Positions 27,179-37,806 of a stretch of DNA of 64,000 nt are shown piece after piece. Source of the stretch: Amoebidium appalachense (taxonomy: Eukaryota; Ichthyosporea); contig CAVNZM010000009.1 in the NCBI GenBank assembly GCA_963693365.1, positions 2,604,001 through 2,668,000 on the forward strand, given 5' to 3'. The position numbers and the translations under genes are program-made. Position 1 is the first letter of the stretch. Each line of letters begins with the position of its first letter. Under the pieces are notes generated by a model. It saw only the letters and a list, made by a program, of their open reading frames with translations. It searched no databases and was not told the origin of the DNA.

Positions 27179-27421
27179 AGATAATGGGAGAAAATGTAAA
27201 GTTTACATTTTGGGTCGGTTCGTATGGTCCTCCCAGCGGACTATGAGAGTCCGCCTGGACTCTGAGAGTCCTGTCTTTTTTAACCTTCTACACGCACCTG
27301 CAGCCCCTGTTCGGGAAATTTCATGACAAATCTTGCTTTATCAATATTCATATGCCAGTAAAACACCCCTGTTGTGACGTCACAACCAAAAATGTAAACT
27401 TTACAATTTCTCCCATTGTCT
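27179..27421. mobile_element. MITE-like inverted repeat, about 243 bp
   Basis: A 36-nt left arm (27179-27214, AGATAATGGGAGAAAATGTA...) matches the reverse complement of 27386-27421 with a few mismatches. Each arm contains a small palindrome (AAAATGTAAA-G-TTTACATTTT in the left arm). The interior is non-coding and carries two tandem hairpins, GGACTATGAGAGTCC (27238-27252) and GGACTCTGAGAGTCC (27257-27271). No clear target duplication, so the exact ends are uncertain. Confidence 0.5.
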
Positions 27422-27505
27422 GTTAATTATTACTGTAATTTATTAATTTAGTCTTAGGTCCTGGGGGGAGGGGGGGGGGGGGGGGGGGGCTTCTTTTTCC
27501 TTCTC

Positions 27506-27539
<34 letters not shown>

Positions 27540-28139
27540 CCTAGTTTTTTGAATATACGTAATAGCAAGGGGGACTGGCGGCATGCCAGTAGCAGTGTAT
27601 GTGTGTATGTGTGTGGGTGTGGGTTTGTGTGTGTGTATGTGTGTGTGCAGGTTGGCGGGGGGGAGGGAGGGGGGGGGGGGGGGGGGGGGGGGGCTGTCTG
27701 CCGCTGTATTCAGTACCCTGCATACATCTCAGTGTATGAAGCACAAACAATACGGTCACTGTGCTTTTATGGTTTTGAAATTAACTTAGTGGCACGTTTC
27801 TGTGGTCACAGGTCCTGTATTTGGTTTCATTATAAATATATATACATAAATATGTGTAGCACATTAGTTATTAGTATTAATAATCCCTTTTTGGAAGATC
27901 ATAAATAATTGAAAATGTAACATAGTACTACTATAATTGTTTCCAGAAATGTCACCGAATATTATGTGTGGCTCTTGGAGAGGTCCTGGAAGAAAAAGAT
28001 GGTTTAAATCATGCACCATGTCTCAGTGTGTATGGAAAACGCTATGAATGATTCCCCCTCCCCCCCCCCCCCCCCCCCCCCCCCCCCCGCCCCTCCCCCT
28101 ACATAGCCCGGCCCGAATTCCTGCCCCTCCCCCTCCCCT

Positions 28140-28180
<41 letters not shown>

Positions 28181-28448
28181 TTGAACACACACATACGCAC
28201 ACGCACTGTGGCACCTGGCCACCTAACCGTGGTCACCCTAACACACACATGTGCACACACACACAAACACGTACGCACAAAGACATGACACACACACATG
28301 GCATGGCACACACACTGAAACGGCCAGGTACATGCAAGCACGAGTGCACATATCACACTCACGGGGCGACACCCGGCTCCTTGTTAAATAATACTATGAA
28401 ATTCTATTCGTATATACAGCAATATTGTACAGATACACAGACATTATA

Positions 28449-28479
<31 letters not shown>

Positions 28480-29075
28480 CCCCAACACACACATATGCAC
28501 ATGCACCGGCCGGGCTGCCCACCCAACCACCCTGACACACACACGTGCACACCGTGGCACACGGACTCGTACATGCATGTATATAGAGATACACACACAC
28601 ACTGCATGCCGTGGCACACACTGCACTGTGAAACACAGTGCGTAACACGTACCACATGTGCACACACCGCAAACAAGCACTGTGGCATCATACATGCTGA
28701 AAAACACATGCACACCCACACACACACCCGCGGTACACACACACACGCAAACCGTGGACACCGTCACAGAAAACATGCACCGGCACAGACACGACTGCAA
28801 TGTACACACGTACAAGTGTGTACATTGCATACAAACGTCACCCATATGCATGTGCACACAAGCACACACACACGTCATCACAGCTGAACACACTAACATC
28901 AGCATGTGCGTACAATAGCACATGCATTTTAAGTTGACCTGTACAGTACCACGGCACCGTGTTACGTGGCATCCATGCACTGCATGCAGCGTATACGTAC
29001 ACGTGGCACCACACACACCCGTACATGTGTGCTTGTCTATATATACAAGTAGGTCTGTGCGCCGGCTGTCGCCGG
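27422..29075. repeat. C/G-runs and diverged CA-rich tandem segments
   Basis: G- and C-runs (about 27470-27490, 27507-27535, 27669-27692, 28060-28088, 28140-28177 and 28449-28475) with CA-rich sequence between. Two segments starting after C-runs at about 28184 and 28483 share the order C-run, ACACACATATGCACATGCAC-like, GGC.CACCTAACC-like, ACACACATGTGCACAC. That suggests an old ~300-bp duplication. No gene recognised. Confidence 0.55.
29071..29075. repeat. Target-site duplication, left copy (GCCGG)
   Basis: GCCGG immediately left of the LTR at 29076, matched by GCCGG at 37471-37475 immediately right of the other LTR. Five base pairs is the usual Ty3/gypsy duplication length. Confidence 0.9.
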
Positions 29076-29717
29076 TGTCGTATCCTAATATATGTGTACT
29101 AGAGACGCGGCACTCTACTAAGTGTACACACACGAAAAGGAACGAACGTGTATAGAAAAACGGTAAAGTTTATTAAGACCAGGCTCCGACGGGCAAACTT
29201 AGATCCGTACGGATTGAGTCTAAGTTACGACTGAGGCCATCAAGGCCGTGCCCTACAAGATCATCATCACCTGGCCCCCTACGATGCCACATTCCATTAA
29301 CATTCCGATCTACGTTTATCGTGCGCCTGCACGAGCTAAGTCGATCTACTCAACTAATATATTTATCCAAGTCTCACCCCTCACCCTTCCCCTAGTGGCA
29401 CCGCAGAGTCTAATTCTACATTTCATACTATCTCCCTCCCCCCTCCCTCCCCCCTTTCCTCTGTCATCGAAATATATAAATACGTTTGGCAGCATACACT
29501 ATCAGAACTTGCCAATATTTACAAAAGGGCTTCTGCCCGAACAATCACATTCCTAAGTCCTCCTACGATCTATCCTACACACTAATTAGAATTCTATTGG
29601 TCGGCTGTCCCAGCTGACGTGGTCCTGCCCTGCGCCGGCAGAGGCAAGATGATGCACGCAGCTGCACAGCTATCTTGAGGCCCCGGACTTGATCTTGATG
29701 ATCTGTGGACCCGGGCC

Positions 29718-29749
<32 letters not shown>

Positions 29750-29800
29750 ATCTCGATCGTAGACTTAGGCTAATCTGCTGAGACGGATTAGTATATGTCA
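29076..29800 (-). repeat. 3' LTR of the chromovirus (725 bp)
   Basis: On the plus strand it runs from TGTCGTATCC to GTATATGTCA and is nearly identical to 36729-37470, apart from the C-run length (about 29719-29748 here). Small frames within it, such as one beginning MPYKIII, occur in every LTR copy and are not taken as genes. Confidence 0.92.
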
Positions 29801-29822
29801 ACTCCCCCCCCGGCCCCCGGAA
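29801..29822 (-). promoter_or_regulatory. Purine-rich tract next to the 3' LTR
   Basis: On the minus strand a G-rich purine tract (GGGGGCCGGGGGGGGAGT) directly precedes the 3' LTR, the position and composition expected of the plus-strand DNA primer (polypurine tract). Confidence 0.6.
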
Positions 29823-30002
29823 AAGCTGAGTCCCACCTCAGTCACATTACATCTAACACCCCCTAAAAAGACATAGACTAATCAGTCTCCTAAAAAAATT
29901 AAATTAAATAAATTACGAAGAAAAATAATAAATTAATCTACACCATAAGCTTGATACCTACGGAGACACCTATGATAATAAATTAAATTCCTACGACTAC
30001 GT

Positions 30003-32345
30003 TCACACTCCTCCTCGGTCTCCTCCCCTCCCTCCCCCTCCCCCCGTGTGTCTACGTGTATTTGCATCACTCCCCCCCCCGGCCCCCTCCCCCACCGACT
30101 TTTTCACACCACGATTAAACATAGGAATAACTCTCTTTGGCCGAGAGGGAGCACTAGGCAACTCCCTCTGCACTAATCTAGCCTCATAAGCACGAATAGA
30201 AAACGGGCAATCCAAATGAAACTCAGGCAACCACTGATATTCCTGATAACCTCCCTCAAAACGAATTAAATAATAATTTACCTTACCTTCCTTACCTTCG
30301 ATAACCTTTTTATCCATAATTTTATCTACTGCAGCTGCAGCCTCCGATACATCCACCGACCCGTCATAGTCGGGGGTGAATGCATCTAACACTCGACGGC
30401 CCTCCGGCCGTTTAACCCTAAGGGCCCTATCATAATATTCCTTTATATCATCTACATTATAAAATCTAACATCACTCTCATTATCTAACCTCTGCACCTT
30501 ATATTCCGTCGGACCTAACCTAGCCACTATTTTATACGGACCGATAAAAAGAGGCAACCATTTCTTACCATACTTACGAAGACCTTCACCTTCACCCTTA
30601 CCTTCCTGCTCCTGCTTATATCTCTTTTTCCTAGTATGATCCCTAATTAAAACTAAAGTACCCTCGGCAAATTCACGTAACGGACGTGTGGATACGTCTG
30701 TACGTGCCTGTGCCTGCTGTGTACGGGCCAGAGCTGCATCACGTGCAGCCCGGGCCCGGGTTAGTAGCTGCTCCCGGAACTCAGTCCAGTGGGGATAAGT
30801 TAGTCGGTCAGTCCCCCCCATCGGCAAAAGTGCCGTATCTAACAAACTAATAGCCTCCTGCCCATAGACCAAATAAAACGGAGAAAAACCAGTCACAGCA
30901 TGAGGGGTAGAATTATACGAATGAGCAATAAACCTAGACATATGATCCCAATCATTAGCCTCCACATCCACCATTTTGCCAAAGGACTTCTGAAACACTG
31001 CATGCACACGTTCAGAGATGGCATTTGCTTGAGGGTGATATGCAGACGTAGTGATATGAGCTACCCTTAAAATTTTACACACCTCCGACACCAACTGATT
31101 TAAAAACACACGACTCCTATCCGTTAACAAAACACGAGGACAACCAAACCTAAGACAAATTTCATCCACAAAAATACGAGCAAACAAAACGGCATTAGCA
31201 GTGGGGAGAGGAAAAACTTCAACCCAACGAGTGGCCACATCGGTGACGGTAACAAGAACAGTGTTACCCTCAACCGTAGAATTAAAAGGACCGACCACAT
31301 CCACTGCTACCCTTTCAAACATACGAACATTAAAATCCCTAATAAACGACGGGCGGGAACGAGAGTGGGGACTCTCATTCCTTTCCTGACAATGCATGCA
31401 TGACAACACATAATCCCTCACCTCCCTACTCATACCCGGCCAAAAATACGAACGATTAACACGAAGCAACGTCCTATTTACACCTAAATGACCAGCCATG
31501 GGATGCTCATGCACCATATGCAAAACCTCAGGCACAAGTGCCGTCGGGACCCAAACTCGGTGTCCGTCTGGCCCAGAACAATGATAAACTAAATCCTGCT
31601 CTACCTGACACATCTTTGCTAACTTAGCTACCTTAATCATCTGCCTTTTATTTTTAAACTTAATCGAATCAACCGGCCCTTTTAAATAATTCTTAACCAG
31701 ACCAATCAACACATCTTCCTCCTGAGCTAAGATCAAAGCCGTAGGTGCTAAGGCAGGGGCCGAGCCATGAGACTCGGTCCCGACCGCAGACACTGACAAA
31801 TACCTCCCCCCCCCTCTCCTACACTTATAAGCAAGCAACCCCGGAACCCAAGAAGACACATCCACAGACACAGCATCTATTCCTTTCTGCTCACTCTCCC
31901 CCCCCTTCCCCCCTCCCCCCCGTCTCTCACTAGCCCCCCCCTCCCCCTCCTTCTCTTCTTCAAACAAAATATAAGCAGCACGAGAGAGAGCATCACAGTC
32001 AACCATTGTTTCACCCTTGGCATAAAACAATTTATAGGAGAACTCACCGAGAGCCGCGGCCCACTTCTGCATCCTCTCGTTGACCAGACGAGTGGTGCCG
32101 GCCATGGCTAGGCAGGGCTTGTGGTCGGTGTAGACCTCAAACGTCCTGCCTGCGAGTATATACCTCCATGCCTGTGAGACTGCCCAAAAGATAGCATGGG
32201 ACTCTCTCTCCGGATTGCTATATCTACGTTCACTTTTACTAAATGAACGACTAGCATAAGCAATCACTCTATCCTGCCCCTCCTGCACTTGATATAACAC
32301 GGCCCCCTCAGCAACCTTACTTGCATCACACCGAACTTTAAACAT
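30003..32345 (-). CDS. RNase H - integrase - chromodomain part of retrotransposon pol
   Basis: A 780-residue open frame. Residues about 1-140: RNase H with acidic residues in RCDAS, PERE and YTDHKP. About 277-325: integrase HHCC zinc motif (HPMAGH ... CMHCQ). Integrase catalytic triad: Asp about 347 (VAVDVVGPF), Asp about 407 (LLTDRSRVF) and Glu about 443 (NAISERVHA), the D,D-35-E spacing. About 670-715: chromodomain with YYLIRFEGGYQEYQWLPE, thought to direct insertion to modified histones. The Met at 32345 is probably not a true start: the upstream RT frame continues into this one across the GGGGGGGG run at 32346-32353. Confidence 0.92.
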   Translation of the reverse strand: MFKVRCDASKVAEGAVLYQVQEGQDRVIAYASRSFSKSERRYSNPERESHAIFWAVSQAWRYILAGRTFEVYTDHKPCLAMAGTTRLVNERMQKWAAALGEFSYKLFYAKGETMVDCDALSRAAYILFEEEKEGEGGASERRGGGGKGGESEQKGIDAVSVDVSSWVPGLLAYKCRRGGGRYLSVSAVGTESHGSAPALAPTALILAQEEDVLIGLVKNYLKGPVDSIKFKNKRQMIKVAKLAKMCQVEQDLVYHCSGPDGHRVWVPTALVPEVLHMVHEHPMAGHLGVNRTLLRVNRSYFWPGMSREVRDYVLSCMHCQERNESPHSRSRPSFIRDFNVRMFERVAVDVVGPFNSTVEGNTVLVTVTDVATRWVEVFPLPTANAVLFARIFVDEICLRFGCPRVLLTDRSRVFLNQLVSEVCKILRVAHITTSAYHPQANAISERVHAVFQKSFGKMVDVEANDWDHMSRFIAHSYNSTPHAVTGFSPFYLVYGQEAISLLDTALLPMGGTDRLTYPHWTEFREQLLTRARAARDAALARTQQAQARTDVSTRPLREFAEGTLVLIRDHTRKKRYKQEQEGKGEGEGLRKYGKKWLPLFIGPYKIVARLGPTEYKVQRLDNESDVRFYNVDDIKEYYDRALRVKRPEGRRVLDAFTPDYDGSVDVSEAAAAVDKIMDKKVIEGKEGKVNYYLIRFEGGYQEYQWLPEFHLDCPFSIRAYEARLVQRELPSAPSRPKRVIPMFNRGVKKSVGEGAGGGSDANTRRHTGGGGGRGGDRGGV

Positions 32346-33571
32346 CCCCCCCCGGCCGAAAAATCAGGATGAACAAGCATACTCGAAGACTGCAAAGCTA
32401 ACTTAAGCTTTTCGAAAGCAGAAACAGCATCAACATTCCAATCTATTCTATTCTTCTTCTCCCCCCCCGTCTGACTCGGACTAGTTAACGGCAAAGCAAG
32501 CATACTATAATCCTTAATATAACGACGAAGATAATTAGTTAAACCTAAAAATTGCCTTAGTTGAGTGACAGTCTGAGGACGGGGCCACTCAACTATGGCC
32601 CGGATTTTCTCCGGATCAGGGGCAAGACCATTACTAGACACAATATGACCTAAAAACTTAACCTCCGGCACACCAATCACAGTCTTGCTACCGCTAATAC
32701 GAAGACCAGACTCACCCAAAGCTAAAAATACTTTTTCACAATTATTAACTAACTCCTCAAATGACCTACCTTTAATTAAAACATCATCCAAATAAGGGTG
32801 GCATACATCCAAATGAGGGTGGAGAATTTTATACATTACCCGGCACAACATCGCTGGAGAGGAGAGCAAACCCATCGGCACCACCTTGTACTGGAACAGC
32901 TGGTCACCCAGTGCAAAGGCAGTCTTCTCCTTGCTGCTCTCCTCCAACCTTATCTGCCAAAAAGCTGCTTTTAAATCAAGTTTAGCAAAGTGAGTATAGC
33001 CGTGCAGCTGTGAAAGCTGCTCGTCTATGTTAGGGAGAGGCCATTGGTCTGCCTTAGTGATCCGATTCAGAGCCCTGTAATCGTTCACTAGACGCCAAGA
33101 CCCGCCGGGCTTCTTAACCAATAGCACCGGACTTCTCCACGGACTCGAACTATGCTCCACATGACCCTTTTTTAACATATCACTCACTATAATTAGCGCA
33201 TCCGACAATTTATACTGCTCCATTCTATAGCTAGGCATCACTACCGGCCTATTATCACCTGTGTCGATCTGCATTTCAAACCCTTTAACGAAGCCTACTT
33301 CGTTATCATCGGCCAGAAATGCAAACCGAGTCCTATCAAATAACTTAGCTAGCAATTTTTTCTGTTCTACCGTCCAATCCCCCTCCTTCATACCAAACGG
33401 CAATCCTAACTCCGGGTTACCCCCATCACAAGTGGATGCATCCTTATTCACCGGAGTGCCACTTAACATTTCACCTCCTGTATTACATCGGTGCTGCTCG
33501 GGGTGAGGTTGAGGTACCTCCGGATATAGGCGGTCACCCTTAGCACCCCCCCCTCCCCCCCGGCACACCAA
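32346..33571 (-). CDS. Reverse transcriptase part of retrotransposon pol
   Basis: The open frame starts at 33571 and extends past 32346 only as an out-of-frame tail (to 32264). RT motifs are the connecting segment PVVMPSYRM, WRSPVLLVKKPGGSWRLVNDYRALN, FAKLDLKAAFWQI, VVPMGLLSSPAMLCRVM and the catalytic YLDDVLI (about residues 256-262), then FLGHIVSSNGL and LRQFLGLTNYLRRYI. All are canonical for Ty3/gypsy. The N-terminus overlaps the upstream protease frame in a different phase, at a run of Gs (about 33545-33560). Confidence 0.92.
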
Positions 33572-34669
33572 TGCCCCCGGGCAATTCCTGATGAGTTAGT
33601 GCATGTATGTGGGGGGCCAGGTCTGTGGCCACCCTGCCCCCCACGGTGTTGGTTAACCCGTCAGATCCACGGGTTAGACCAACACCCTCCCCCCCTGCCT
33701 GCACATTCTCACACCCGGGGTGACCCTCCTTCCTCTTGGGGGTCGGGGGAGTGGGACCGGTGCTGTCCCGGTCCCCCCCCCCATCGTGTCGGGTGACATT
33801 TTGGTGGCTAACGTTAAATAAAGTTGTTCCCCCTCCTCCTGAGTCACCCTTCGAGCCGGCATCCTCCTTTTGGGTAATAAGAGAGACCTCTATACTACCA
33901 ATCTCATTAGTGAAACTACCGACGGAAACACCTGACCTAATCACTATAGGCTCGATGCCCGGATTCACTAATTCTATTTCTATTGTCTTATCCGGCCATA
34001 CCCTACTAAGGGTCCATTGGGCCACCTCCTGAAATGGGGTTTTCGGAGTAAAAACCCCTAAATCCCCTATCCTAACATGATTGCCGGCCCGGACACGTAC
34101 CGTTTGGCACTGATAAGGCTCGATTACTACTTCAGCTACCGTTCTAGCACCAGACTGATAACCGTCGAGCCCATCATGGGTTTTAATTTTAACGCCGGAC
34201 TGCAATTCTAAAACATTCGTACGTTCAAACAAAGCATTCACATGTCTACGGAAAAATGGGGCTCCCAACAAAACACTTTGAGCTAAATCCTTAACCACAT
34301 AACAAGCAACATGCATAGCCTGGCCACCTATCTCACACGGCAACACACAAACACCTTCCACAGACATACTACTATTATTAGCACTACCTAAGGCTGTGCT
34401 AGAAGCATCTAAAATAGGAATTTCCCCCCGGCCTGATTAAAACGACGAATAAACGAAGCATGCACACAATTAACCTGAGCCCCTCCATCGAGCAAAGCAA
34501 CAGCCTTTAACTTACCATCAGCTAACCATACGTCTATATAATGCCGGCTAAAACCAACTAAATCCTCCTCCAATTCAAGCAACACATCATCACTCACACC
34601 CAATCCCTGCCCACGAAGACTCACACCCTCGATACCTACGTGCAACATACCTACCTGTGGTGCCTGCAC
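33540..34669 (-). CDS. Aspartic-protease region of retrotransposon pol, frame-broken
   Basis: Two frames: 34669-34409 contains ALLDGGAQVNCVHASF, resembling the retropepsin active site but with DGGA in place of the usual D(S/T)GA. 34367-33540 contains the flap/C-terminal part, including VLLGAPFFRRH. They are separated by a phase change near GGCCGGGGGG (about 34426-34433). After the protease the second frame carries a Gly/Pro-rich linker leading to RT. The DGGA variant would be unusual; sequence error or decay are alternatives. Confidence 0.7.
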
Positions 34670-35097
34670 GGGTGGGGTGGGGTGTGTATGTGGTGTGGGT
34701 GGTGGTGGAGTGTGTGTGTGTGATGTGTGGGTGGGTGGTGTGTGTGTGTTTGGTGTATGTGTGGGTGTGTGTGTGGGTGTAGGTGTGTCTGCAACCGTCG
34801 TATGTTGTTGTGGTGGTGTGTTTCTACGTGTCTGTGCCTTCCCCCCCTTCCCCCTTTACTCGTGTGTGTCCCCCCCCCTCCCGGAAACAATGGCACAGAA
34901 ACCCCCTCCGGTGTGGTTAGAACAAACACCGGGTTGGGACAAGAAACACTGAGACCATCCACTGGTGGCTGGGGAACCTCCCCCAACCACAAAACATTCA
35001 CACCATTCATACCTTTGGTAGAGTCACCCCACAAACATTCATGCCATACCACCTCGACGCTGTCTTGAGGACCCACGACGATGCCCGGCTCCCACAC
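34670..35097 (-). CDS. Linker region between gag and protease, His/Pro/Thr-rich
   Basis: The minus-strand frame 35097-34651 begins MWEPGIVVGPQDSVEVVWHECLW and continues into a His/Thr/Pro-rich low-complexity stretch encoded by GT-rich repeats, possibly switching frame near the C-runs at 34839-34882. It resembles a divergent N-terminal extension of pol. No domain recognised. Coding status is inferred from its position between the zinc knuckle and the protease. Confidence 0.45.
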
Positions 35098-35232
35098 GTA
35101 TCGGGGCGGTGAGGGGGCAAAGGGAAGCTTAACCTGGGGTGGGGGAGGGTGAAGGTTCTCTGCAACCTGGGGGGGACCGATACTGTCCCCCCCCCCTCCC
35201 TCAGTGACCCCAGCTTCCCCCTCCCCCGGAAC

Positions 35233-36574
35233 TCAATAGCTCTTGTAACTACGGCAATATGCAGCAGAGTGCCCTTGCCGGCCACAAAAGTAACATGCAC
35301 CAAAGAAGGGGCCAGGGGGGACTTCAAAACCTTGGCGCAAAGCATAACCGGGACTCGGAGCCCGGTCATGCTGGGGGGGCCCACCGTGTGCACCACGGCC
35401 CCCCCTTCCCCCCCTGCCCCCCTCGGCCTCTCTCACCACCATTTCCACCCCTCCCTCTACCCTGCCCACCACCTCGAGCAAGATAAGGGGCAAACCTCTC
35501 GGTGAACTGCTGCTGTTGTCCTCCACGTCCACCTCGGCCACGACCGCCGTGTCCACCCCGGTCGCCGCCACGGCCACCCCGGAAGCCGAAGCCCCCTCGG
35601 CCAGAAAAGACGGCCTGGGAGAGCTCGGCAACCTGCTTGACCAACATGGTGAGTGCATCTGGCTGTTCACCCTCTTTTTTCTCTTTTTCCCCCTTCTGTC
35701 CACTCTCCTTCTTTTTCTTGTCTACTTCCATCACCTCCTTTTTATCCCTCTTATTGAACTTCACCTCGTGCATGGCAAGCAAGTGACGTTTAACATGCAA
35801 CACCACCTCATCTACATCATCATGCTCCCCAAACATGCGTGCAGTGTCTGTGTTTACAGAGAGAGCCTTACGAGCAAACTCGAATTTTTCCCTATCACTC
35901 ACATCACCAGCTAACTCACAAAGGTCTTCAAAGACCCGATATTCCCTCTCAAAGAATGCACGAGCTTCTACGGGGGACATATCTAAAGTGGGAAAGGTAT
36001 ACTTCCATTCTCTGAGCTGGGCCCGGAAGGTACGGCGCCGGTCGGCCGTCAGGTATCGGCCGACGAGCCGGGCCGTATACTCGAGCTCGTTTTCCGGCCG
36101 TGTGAAGGCCTCGAGCTCCCCGTCCACGTCGTCGGTGCTGTTCTCGTCCTCGTCGTCGGGGATGAACCGTGCGGCCAGACGTTTCTGGCCGAGCGTCCGG
36201 GACACCATCTCGTCCCTCCCCTCGTCGTACTGCTGCTCGTATATACGAGCCGTCACCTGGGGGGCCTGCTCGGCCCGGTACGGGTGCTCCTCCATCAGGG
36301 TGCATAAGTCGGCCATTGTTTTGTGGTCGATGCACTGTTTGATCATTAAGAACGAGGCCGCCACAGTGGGGGCCTTCTTTGTGTCTAACACTAGTGTGGG
36401 TGTGTTAGCTAGGAGTGTCCTAAGCCACCTAGGGATTTCCGAGTCGTGTTTGAGTGTAAAACTGAAAGCTGTGGTCTGTCTAACGTCTAGTGTATGAACC
36501 TGTGGTACCTGTGTGTGCAGGGAGCTATCCTCCGCTGCCAATGCGTAGAAAATGTCTACGTTAAACTTAGCCAT
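35233..36574 (-). CDS. Gag-like protein with RGG box and CCHC zinc knuckle, frameshifted
   Basis: The frame from ATG at 36574 runs to 35366 (402 aa). It has a helical, acidic N-terminal capsid-like part, a Lys/Glu-rich coiled region and a long Gly/Arg-rich RGG segment (about residues 325-390). A second frame ending at 35233 carries CYFCGRQGHSAAYC, a textbook CCHC zinc knuckle as in retroviral nucleocapsid. The frame change lies in the Gly-rich, G-run-rich segment at about 35370-35420, so the real gag probably includes both parts. Confidence 0.8.
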
Positions 36575-36728
36575 TGTGTGGTGTGTGCCCTAACTCGTGT
36601 GGTTGTGTTTATGTTTTTTTTTTTTTTTTTTTTTTTTTTCTGTGTGTTTGAGGTGTAGCAACAGCCCAGAAGGAACTGTCACCGCGTTACCCTAGCGCGA
36701 AAAACCGCACTAAAAGAAAGGTGTAGCT
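36575..36728 (-). other. Leader between 5' LTR and gag
   Basis: This 154-bp untranslated leader contains a T-run on the plus strand (36617-36639). Immediately inside the LTR the minus strand reads AGCTACACCTTTC..., with no TGG start, so an ordinary tRNA 3'-end primer-binding site is not evident. Confidence 0.5.
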
Positions 36729-37371
36729 TGTCGTATCCTAATATATGTGTACTAGAGACGCGGCACTCTACTAAGTGTACACACACGAAAAGGAACGAAC
36801 GTGTATAGAAAAACGGTAAAGTTTATTAAGACCAGGCTCCGACGGGCAAACTTAGATCCGTACGGATTGAGTCTAAGTTACGACTGAGGCCATCAAGGCC
36901 GTGCCCTACAAGATCATCATCACCTGGCCCCCTACGATGCCACATTCCATTAACATTCCGATCTACTTTTATCGTGCGCCTGCACGAGCTAAGTCGATCT
37001 ACTCAACTAATATATTTATCCAAGTCTCACCCCTCACCCTTCCCCTAGTGGCACCGCAGAGTCTAATTCTACATTTCATACTATCTCCCTCCCCCCCTCC
37101 CTCCCCCCTTTCCTCTGTCATCGAAATATATAAATACGTTTGGCAGCATACACTATCAGAACTTGCCAATATTTACAAAAGGGCTTCTGCCCGAACAATC
37201 ACATTCCTAAGTCCTCCTACGATCTATCCTACACACTAATTAGAATTCTATTGGTCGGCTGTCCCAGCTGACGTGGTCCTGCCCTGCGCCGGCAGAGGCA
37301 AGATGATGCACGCAGCTGCACAGCTATCTTGAGGCCCCGGACTTGATCTTGATGATCTGTGGACCCGGGCC

Positions 37372-37419
<48 letters not shown>

Positions 37420-37470
37420 ATCTCGATCGTAGACTTAGGCTAATCTGCTGAGACGGATTAGTATATGTCA
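36729..37470 (-). repeat. 5' LTR of the chromovirus (742 bp)
   Basis: On the plus strand it runs from TGTCGTATCC to GTATATGTCA. It is nearly identical to the 29076-29800 copy; the C-run (about 37373-37418) is about 16 nt longer. Confidence 0.92.
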
Positions 37471-37556
37471 GCCGGCGCCAAAACAAAACGGCTGTCGCCG
37501 GCGCTAAAACATAACGAGACAGTTATTGATGTTGGGTTGTGTGGTTGTTACCTCCC

Positions 37557-37625
<69 letters not shown>

Positions 37626-37676
37626 ATCTCGATCGTAGACTTAGGCTAATCTGCTGAGACGGATTAGTATATGTCA
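37471..37676. repeat. 206-bp tandem duplication of LTR end plus flank
   Basis: The last ~52 bp of the LTR (GATCTCGATCG...GTATATGTCA) occurs again at 37625-37676. It is followed by the same flank (GCCGGCGCCAAAAC... to GTTACCTCCC) as follows the genuine LTR end at 37471. The unit is bounded by C-runs on both sides, which suggests exchange or slippage between poly-C tracts, in the genome or in assembly. Confidence 0.8.
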
Positions 37677-37768
37677 GCCGGCGCCAAAACAAAACGGCTG
37701 TCGCCGGCGCTAAAACATAACGAGACAGTTATTGATGTTGGGTTGTGTGGTTGTTACCTCCCCCCCCC

Positions 37769-37806
<38 letters not shown>

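Larger units (their letters stand above)
29076..37470 (-). mobile_element. Full-length Ty3/gypsy chromovirus-type LTR retrotransposon
   Basis: An 8.4-kb element on the minus strand: 5' LTR 37470-36729, gag-like region, protease, reverse transcriptase, RNase H, integrase, chromodomain, purine-rich tract, 3' LTR 29800-29076. Protease-RT-RNaseH-integrase order defines Ty3/gypsy (Metaviridae), and the C-terminal chromodomain places it with chromovirus-like lineages. LTRs begin TG and end CA, and GCCGG duplications flank the element. Apart from homopolymer length I saw one substitution between the LTRs (29310-29312 versus 36963-36965 area), so insertion is recent. The frame is interrupted several times, each time at or near a G-run on the coding strand. 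Confidence 0.93.

Noticed and set aside
29248-29556. ORF beginning MPYKIII, repeated at 36901 and 42258
   Set aside because: It lies inside all three LTR copies on the strand opposite to transcription and accumulates indels in the solo LTR; treated as LTR sequence.
35835-36497. 220-aa plus-strand ORF
   Set aside because: Antisense shadow of the gag-like gene.
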